A stretch of 64,000 nt of DNA, taken from Owenia fusiformis. Taxonomy: Eukaryota > Annelida > Polychaeta > Sabellida > Oweniidae. Location of the stretch: assembly GCA_903813345.2 (NCBI GenBank), contig CAIIXF020000008.1:36106867-36170866 (forward strand), read 5' to 3'. Made by a program: the position numbers and the translations under genes. The notes beneath the pieces were generated by a model, which was not told the origin of the DNA, did no database searches, and saw nothing but the letters and a program-made list of their open reading frames with translations. Shown piece by piece: positions 59,701-64,000 of the stretch. How positions within the stretch are numbered: position 1 is the first letter of the stretch; each line of letters begins with the position of its first letter.

Positions 59701-62700
59701 TGTTCTAGGGGAATACTTGTATCATCTACCAAAGGTATTTAATGAATTAGAACGGATATCTAAGCTTGTGTTCGCGAATGCAACTAACGCCTGTCGGCTA
59801 GCGGATTGACCTACTGTTTTATGGGTATCTCATTTAAATATGAATTGAATAGTGGCAGGTACTATTCATATGTAAATGAGTTACCAATAAAATAGTATGT
59901 TAATCCGGTAGCCGACGGGCGTTAGTTGCATCCGCGAATACAACCTTTGAGAATGAAATGTTAGAATTAACAATTTTCAAATATCGTACTATATATTGAC
60001 TTCCTTTAAATCATTATTTTTCAGTATGAAAGCATTATTAGTAACATATCTTATTACATAGGAATAATTAAAAATTTAAGATTCCGAAATTGAAAATGTA
60101 AGATTCCGAAATGTCCTTATTCAATAGGATTGAAGGTTGAATTGAATTGAAAAAGCATAAACAAACGTGAATACAACGAAGGAGAACTACGCAATCGCTT
60201 ATTCTACACGTAACGGTCACATTCAAACTTTCTAAATCAAGCAATTATTGCAAACGTATATGTCTATTGTAAGTAAATACGATGTAATAGAGGACATTGA
60301 CATCATGATATACCATGACATCTCATTTCTTCTCAGCCTTGAGTGAAACAGAAAGATGCTATGAGTATCAGAATGGGACATTGATATAATTTCTGATTTT
60401 GTTGTCATTGTTTGCAGTGCATTTTAGCTTCCATAGTGATCGTAGCGATCAAGAATATGTTCAAACAATTTACTGAGCTGAAACGACTGTGGTATTTCTC
60501 AAAAATTGACGCCGTAAGTGATTTTAATATAAAATACTGTAACAGACCCGTCTGTGACAAGCCCGTAGCTCTAGATTTTGCCCAGGGGGAGTCACTTTTC
60601 AAAAGTTTCCTATGACCTAGGAGCCCAAATCACTCAGAATGGTGAAAACTCCATGATTTTGAAAAAGGGTGATTTCCCTCGAACCTCTCGACCCCCCTCC
60701 CCCTTCTGGCTACGGGCCTGGATGATATTATAATTTATCAAGTAATTCGTATGTCAATATGATTAGACTTGATTAGATATGATTAGATTTTTGATTTGAT
60801 GTGACTCTAAAAACTATAAAAGATGTTCATAATGTCAGTTATTACTGCACCTGTTAAGAAAAGGCTGTCTAGCTATCTACTTTTTCATTTATTCTAATTT
60901 AGATGTTTTACTTAGTGATAAATAATGTTTTCTGTTACGTGTCATGACTCATCATAAAATGCTTATCATATGCTTCTCTCACGTTTAGGTTGTTTGGTTC
61001 GTGTCATGGCTAGCTACCATGCTACTTGATACAGATCTTGGACTTCTTGTGGGTGCAATTTTTTGCCTCGTCACGTTTTTGTTTAGAGTACAATGGTAAA
61101 TAGCAATTTTGGAGGCACTTTTCAGAAACCCCCTTAAATTTATCTGACCCCGTAACATTTAGCTAATCCGTGGTTGATTCACTGGTCTATAAATCATTCT
61201 TGAAAAGTATTTTTTCTTTTCATACTAGGCTACATGTCAAAATTCAGAAACAATTCGTTTTTATGAATATTAATGGATAATAATACATTTCAACAAATGT
61301 TCCCACGGTGCAGGGATTGGGTTTAATCGTCATATAAACAAAGGAAGCGTTGGCCAAATATTTTATAAAAAAATTATAAATACGAGAAAATATCTTCCTT
61401 TTGAAATCCTTGTAGTTTAATGTCATTGTATATTCGTTAGTTAATCATTCCATCATTTGTATAATCATGTTTTCATATCATGTGATTCAGGCCAAACACC
61501 TATTTGATGGGAAAAATAGATGGCACTAATATTTACAGAGATATAAAAGATTGTGAAAAGGTAAACATGGATTTTGTTTGTTGTTTTCAATCATGGAATA
61601 AATTTACCATTTTTCAAGACTGAAACAAATAATCCTTACGTATAATGCTTTGGATCGATTCATCTTTTGTAGGCATCTGGCAGAACCGACATACACATAT
61701 TTAGACTGAATGGATCGCTAAGTTTCATAAACCGAGAGCAATTCCAGCGACACCTATACTCTGACACAGGATTCAACCCTGCCCTGGTGAAAATACAACA
61801 GAAATTGAAAGCAAAAAACAAGGATTTACAATTAAAAAAGTATGGAACACCTGATGTTGTTGAAAATGGCCATGCAAATGAAGGCTTCCATGCAAATGAG
61901 ATCAATGCAGAAGAAACAAAAACTAATCCGATTGAAGTAATAAGGCATGAACAATACACAAGTCATGATGATGATTATAAGCATTCTTTGACCCACATTG
62001 TACTGGATTGTTCTACAATGGCGTTTATAGACTCCGCTGGTATCACTGTTCTTAATTTGGTAAATATCTTTTAGTTCCCTACAACTACGGAATATGTCAA
62101 AAATTCAGGGTTTTACAATAAAAGAATAGATGTATAATATATAAATTATATGTGCCAGGATAAGATTTAAAATAATCAGATCTGATAGTGCATATGTTGT
62201 ACCTTTTCCTATTCTCATATTAAATTTCGAAAGGATTGTCCCACAATTGTTATACTATGTATTGTAGGTAATAGAGGAGTACAAAGAAACGGGAGTAGGT
62301 GTTATATTGGCTGGATGTACAGGTAGGTTTGTCATCATATCTAGATATAGACAAGTCAAAACAATTCAAAAATATTCCATCTATTATAAATTAAGGAAGT
62401 TATTTAAACATTTACAGGGATGCATTTTTGGGTCATCCTGTGAGATGCTATTGGAATGGAAAGTAAATCCACCATCTCTCTGTTTACGAATCTAGACTAT
62501 TATTTTGATGTTTTGCAAGTTGACCCCATAATATTTCAGGCTCTGTAAGGAAAATGTTAGTCCAACAAGGATTCTTCGAGAAACACGGCACAACTATCCT
62601 GTATGCAACTGCTGAGCATGCCGTGAAAGACATTGTAGAATCACGAAATGACATTGGAATAATATCAGACATCTTAGAGACAAACAATACTCAGGTAACA

Positions 62701-63114
62701 GCGCCATCTTTCACATCATTTGCATGTTCAGTAGGGGTAACTGTGAAACAATCACTAATTCATCATTACAGGAGTACTTAGAATTTCACTCAGTGAGGTA
62801 CTGCTTATAATATTTTGGCTGAAAAGTTGTTTTTGCCTCGCGTAGGGAACTAATAGATCGCCGACTCTTCCACTCTGTCTGTTTACCGTCCGTCTGTCCA
62901 TCAACAATATTTGGACAAACTACCATTCCTTTGAATTAATGCTTTGTCAATTTTATGGGATCAGTTATTCTACAGTACTGCAGTAGTAATATCCATCATT
63001 GGTCTCAAATCGTCTAGTCGTTTGACCGGCTCAAATTTTGGGTCATTTTATGTTTTTCCAGTCTTTCCCTCCTTGATTATAATAAAACTGTTTTTCATTC
63101 TATTTCAGTTATGA
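47739..63114 (+). CDS. SLC26-family anion transporter (SulP), 723 aa, 16 exons
   Basis: Exons: 47739-47991, 50690-50800, 51155-51336, 52031-52195, 52424-52585, 52829-52911, 55646-55793, 56010-56123, 59657-59734, 60418-60513, 60989-61095, 61491-61560, 61673-62059, 62268-62322, 62540-62694, 63109-63114. All have GT-AG borders, phases close and the total is 2172 nt. SLC26 proteins exchange sulfate, chloride, bicarbonate or other anions across membranes. Seen: cytosolic N-terminus with [20 protein letters not shown] then the [20 protein letters not shown] helix, [12 protein letters not shown], glycosylation sites N146 and N151, [49 protein letters not shown], and a C-terminal STAS domain (~501-722) with [18 protein letters not shown] and [14 protein letters not shown]. 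No break seen. The two-codon last exon (Leu, stop) is the weakest part; without that splice the frame runs to 62781. Paralogue (A5/A6-like) not settled. Confidence 0.93.
48680..49187. mobile_element. TIR element (CACTCCCCCCAG ends) in SLC26 intron 1
   Basis: Ends CACTCCCCCCAGTTTTCTGC and CAGAATCCTGGGGGCAGTG are inverted; AACATG is duplicated at 48674-48679 and 49188-49193. The inside repeats ATTCTGCAAG and TTCCGCGGA(A) words. No coding frame. Superfamily uncertain. Confidence 0.75.
49385..50205. mobile_element. Foldback element of CCGCAGGTGA palindromes in SLC26 intron 1
   Basis: Left arm 49385-49690 (CATTCATGGTTGCGCGGTA ... GGATTACCAGG) is mirrored by 49900-50190. Each arm is itself made of about ten short palindromic units such as ATATGCCATATACCGCAGGT GAGT. 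The centre 49720-49895 matches 47170-47370. No coding capacity. Confidence 0.82.
50334..50507. repeat. Dispersed repeat (CCGGTGT family), full copy
   Basis: From AGTGTGAAAGAAATGATGGT to CTTTTACACCGG, nearly identical to 38281-38453. The ends are inverted (GTGTGAAAG / CTTTTACAC). Ends about 180 bp upstream of SLC26 exon 2. Confidence 0.8.
50915..51140. repeat. CAATA-rich microsatellite
   Basis: Irregular ATACAATACAATGCAATACA repeats fill most of SLC26 intron 2, ending just upstream of the exon 3 acceptor. Confidence 0.92.
51441..51990. mobile_element. Inverted-repeat MITE in SLC26 intron 3
   Basis: AAAAAGTAGGCC, CCTGACTACGGTAAAGTCAG and ACAAATGGCGGACATAACCG at 51441-51530 are mirrored at 51893-51997. 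No coding frame. Family unknown. Confidence 0.8.
53135..53204. mobile_element. 70-bp minimal copy of the TACCCT MITE
   Basis: TACCCTGCGCACAGAGTCTA at one end and CGAACGAATGCAAAGGGTA at the other match the two ends of the 382-bp insertion at 26492-26873. Only the termini remain. Confidence 0.7.
53384..53512 (+). pseudogene. LINE RT C-terminal scrap
   Basis: Reads [20 protein letters not shown] and [15 protein letters not shown] before a stop, matching the post-RT LRxSxHxLxIE motif of L1/Tx1-type LINEs. Truncated on both sides. In SLC26 intron 6. Confidence 0.7.
53513..55110. other. Rest of SLC26 intron 6
   Basis: No exon seen. An inverted CAACGTA/TACGTT-rich stretch lies at 53515-53700 (AACGTAGGACTTACGTCAAC ... 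CAACGTAAATT near 53868), possibly a degraded foldback element. Confidence 0.4.
55112..55360. repeat. tRNA-derived SINE between 22-bp direct repeats
   Basis: TTTTTTATTAATCTTATGCA at 55112-55134 recurs at 55338-55360. The insert contains a tRNA-like head: box A TGGCCTAATGG (55202-55212), GCGCTGGACT...AATCCAGC stem, box B GGTTCGATTCC (55261-55271), then the CCGGTGT-family body to 55335. The anticodon region carries extra bases and the acceptor stem is not paired, so it is a SINE and not a tRNA gene. Confidence 0.7.
55361..55520. repeat. Second tRNA-like head, SINE fragment
   Basis: CAGTCGGTAGAGCATCAGTC and GTAGGTTCGATTCCCACACG resemble boxes A and B of a tRNA, but the anticodon stem (TCAGT/TCCAA) does not pair and the 5' acceptor strand is missing. 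Probably the start of another SINE. Confidence 0.6.
56126..56925. other. First part of SLC26 intron 8
   Basis: No exon. ATATCA-rich inverted words (GATATCAAATATCAACACGA, ATGATATCAGAAATATCA, TTTATCCCATGATTA / TAATCGTGGGATAAA) between 56270 and 56712 suggest a foldback element. Confidence 0.5.
56926..59379. mobile_element. Pair of mariner-type ends bracketing the nested gene
   Basis: TA-CAGGGTGGGCCAAAA at 56924 and its inverse TTTTGGCTCACCCTG-TA ending at 59381 fit the terminus family seen at 5820, 18799, 25039 and 31608. Similarity stops after about 15 bp. The 2.45 kb between holds a complete spliced gene and no transposase. Either one element that captured the gene, or two unrelated ends. 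Confidence 0.4.
57565..58669 (-). CDS. Unrecognised 141-aa coiled-coil protein, 4 exons, nested in SLC26 intron
   Basis: Exons in gene order: 58669-58555, 58415-58356, 58163-58080, 57731-57565. All have GT-AG borders (GTAAGC/CAG, GTAGGC/CAG, GTAAAT/CAG), every intron is phase 1, and the sum is 426 nt ending in TGA. The N-terminus is basic ([20 protein letters not shown]). Residues ~39-100 form a predicted long charged helix ([53 protein letters not shown]) with heptad-like spacing. The C-terminus is acidic ([12 protein letters not shown]). No signal peptide or membrane segment. It lies antisense within SLC26 intron 8. I do not recognise the family. Phase closure over four exons makes it very likely real; role unknown. 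Confidence 0.75.
58670..59656. other. Upstream of the nested gene, rest of SLC26 intron 8
   Basis: Should hold the nested gene's promoter. The 118-codon plus-strand frame at 58715-59071 lacks splice context and protein-like features, and I do not accept it. Confidence 0.45.
59772..59945. repeat. 174-bp near-perfect palindrome in SLC26 intron 9
   Basis: TTCGCGAATGCAACTAACGC and CTGTCGGCTAGCGGATT at the left are mirrored by AATCCGGTAGCCGACGG and GCGTTAGTTGCATCCGCGAA at the right; arms of about 75 bp meet near 59860. A compact hairpin MITE. Confidence 0.88.
60558..60720. mobile_element. Small hAT-like MITE in SLC26 intron 10
   Basis: Ends CAAGCCCGTAGCTCTAGA and CTTCTGGCTACGGGCCTG are inverted and related to 4715-4876. 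G/C-rich interior (CCCAGGGGGAG, CCCCCCTCCCCC). No coding frame. Confidence 0.55.
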
Positions 63115-63617
63115 ACCATTGTAATCACCAGATGGAAGAACGTATACAATACTTTAGGATTGATCTGCTGGAAATTACGATTGCCTAAACAACAATGCAA
63201 TATCGTCTGGTCGAACTGATTGCAAAAAGAAGGACTTTTAAATATTTGTTCGTGTAGAAAATATTTGAAAGCACTTGAACGCATGTTTGGTCGAAATGCG
63301 AAAGTGAAGGACTTTAAATATGATTTATTTCTTAATGTGTTTTAATAGTACATTTGCTATAGTTTTATACTCATATTTTAGACATGCATTAAAAATCTGA
63401 ATCAGCATGACTACACCATTCATTTCATTCGGTTTTGGCTAATATGATATGATGGCCAGATATTCAGAAATACTTCATACAGAAAAAAACTGAGACTTTT
63501 AGTATTTAATAAGAAAACACGTTTTATATTTTATGTCAAATACATGTATTAAAGCATTGAAAATGTTAATAAATGTAGATTTTATAAATTACTCACTAAG
63601 AGATTTTAATAAATAAA
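63115..63617 (+). other. SLC26 3' UTR and poly(A) signals
   Basis: After the stop at 63112-63114 the transcript probably runs to overlapping AATAAA signals at 63608-63613 and 63612-63617. No later exon was seen. Confidence 0.5.
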
Positions 63618-64000
63618 GGTAAACTACTGCAAAACAATAGACTCGTTTGAATAAGAGTTTGATAAAACAGAATTTCTGAAACATCGTCAAAGCTTTGATA
63701 AAATTCACAATTTTGCTAAAATTCCGGATGAAGTAGTTTTAAACTGTATATTTCACTGGAGAAAGGATGACTGGGAATTGACTTGAAACTGTCCACGAAC
63801 ATGTTGAAACATGACTTCTGTGGCGTTAGTGCATTTTGAGAGAGAATTTGAAGATGAAAATATTTTTAAACAAGGATTATACATTAGTCTGTGTTTGTTC
63901 TAGATGTCTTAGCTTTTTGCTAAATGTCTTTAAAGGTAGTTTCATCGCCGGGTTTCATCTACCTTTAAATACATGTGATGAATGGGGTTCATGTTTTCAG
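63618..64000. other. Window end, nothing recognised
   Basis: AT-rich DNA downstream of SLC26 with no supported feature. Confidence 0.4.

Overview
This is a 64-kb piece of an AT-rich metazoan nuclear genome, most likely from a marine invertebrate. Gene content (Ras-family GTPase, cytosolic sulfotransferase, SLC26 anion transporter), short exons with GT-AG introns and a very high load of small inverted-repeat transposons support this. Frequent TACATGTA-type words are reminiscent of lophotrochozoans such as molluscs, but the species cannot be fixed from sequence alone. All gene models below were built by reading splice signals and checking that exon phases close, with no transcript or database evidence.

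Layout. (1) 2.2-3.9 kb, plus strand: a three-exon Ras-like GTPase of the RASD/Rhes type with a long C-terminal tail and no CAAX box. (2) 5.0-16.5 kb, minus strand, convergent with the first: a complete seven-exon cytosolic sulfotransferase. Its introns hold a mariner-like element, a 39-bp satellite, a dead Penelope-like reverse transcriptase and tandem duplications. (3) 16.6-47.7 kb: a gene-poor block with no host gene that I can support. It holds a 26-copy 33-bp minisatellite, several TA-flanked mariner-like elements, hAT-like, Mutator-like and TTAA-flanked foldback elements, LINE fragments (one with a DNA element inserted in it), degenerate interstitial telomeric repeats and a PHD-finger pseudogene. 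(4) 47.7-63.6 kb, plus strand: a 16-exon SLC26-family anion transporter of 723 aa with the membrane domain and STAS domain intact. (5) 57.6-58.7 kb, minus strand, inside SLC26 intron 8: an unrecognised four-exon gene for a 141-aa basic/coiled-coil protein, bracketed by mariner-like termini.

How the genes may relate: a sulfate/anion transporter and a sulfotransferase lie 31 kb apart. Sulfate uptake feeds PAPS synthesis and PAPS is the sulfotransferase co-substrate, but nothing in the sequence shows co-regulation, so this is probably chance. The most unusual items are the nested antisense gene, a 1.29-kb terminal-inverted-repeat element that carries a tiny spliced reading frame and many GGAGCGTTT motifs, several nested transposon insertions with clean target-site duplications, and the duplicated N-terminal segment of the sulfotransferase.
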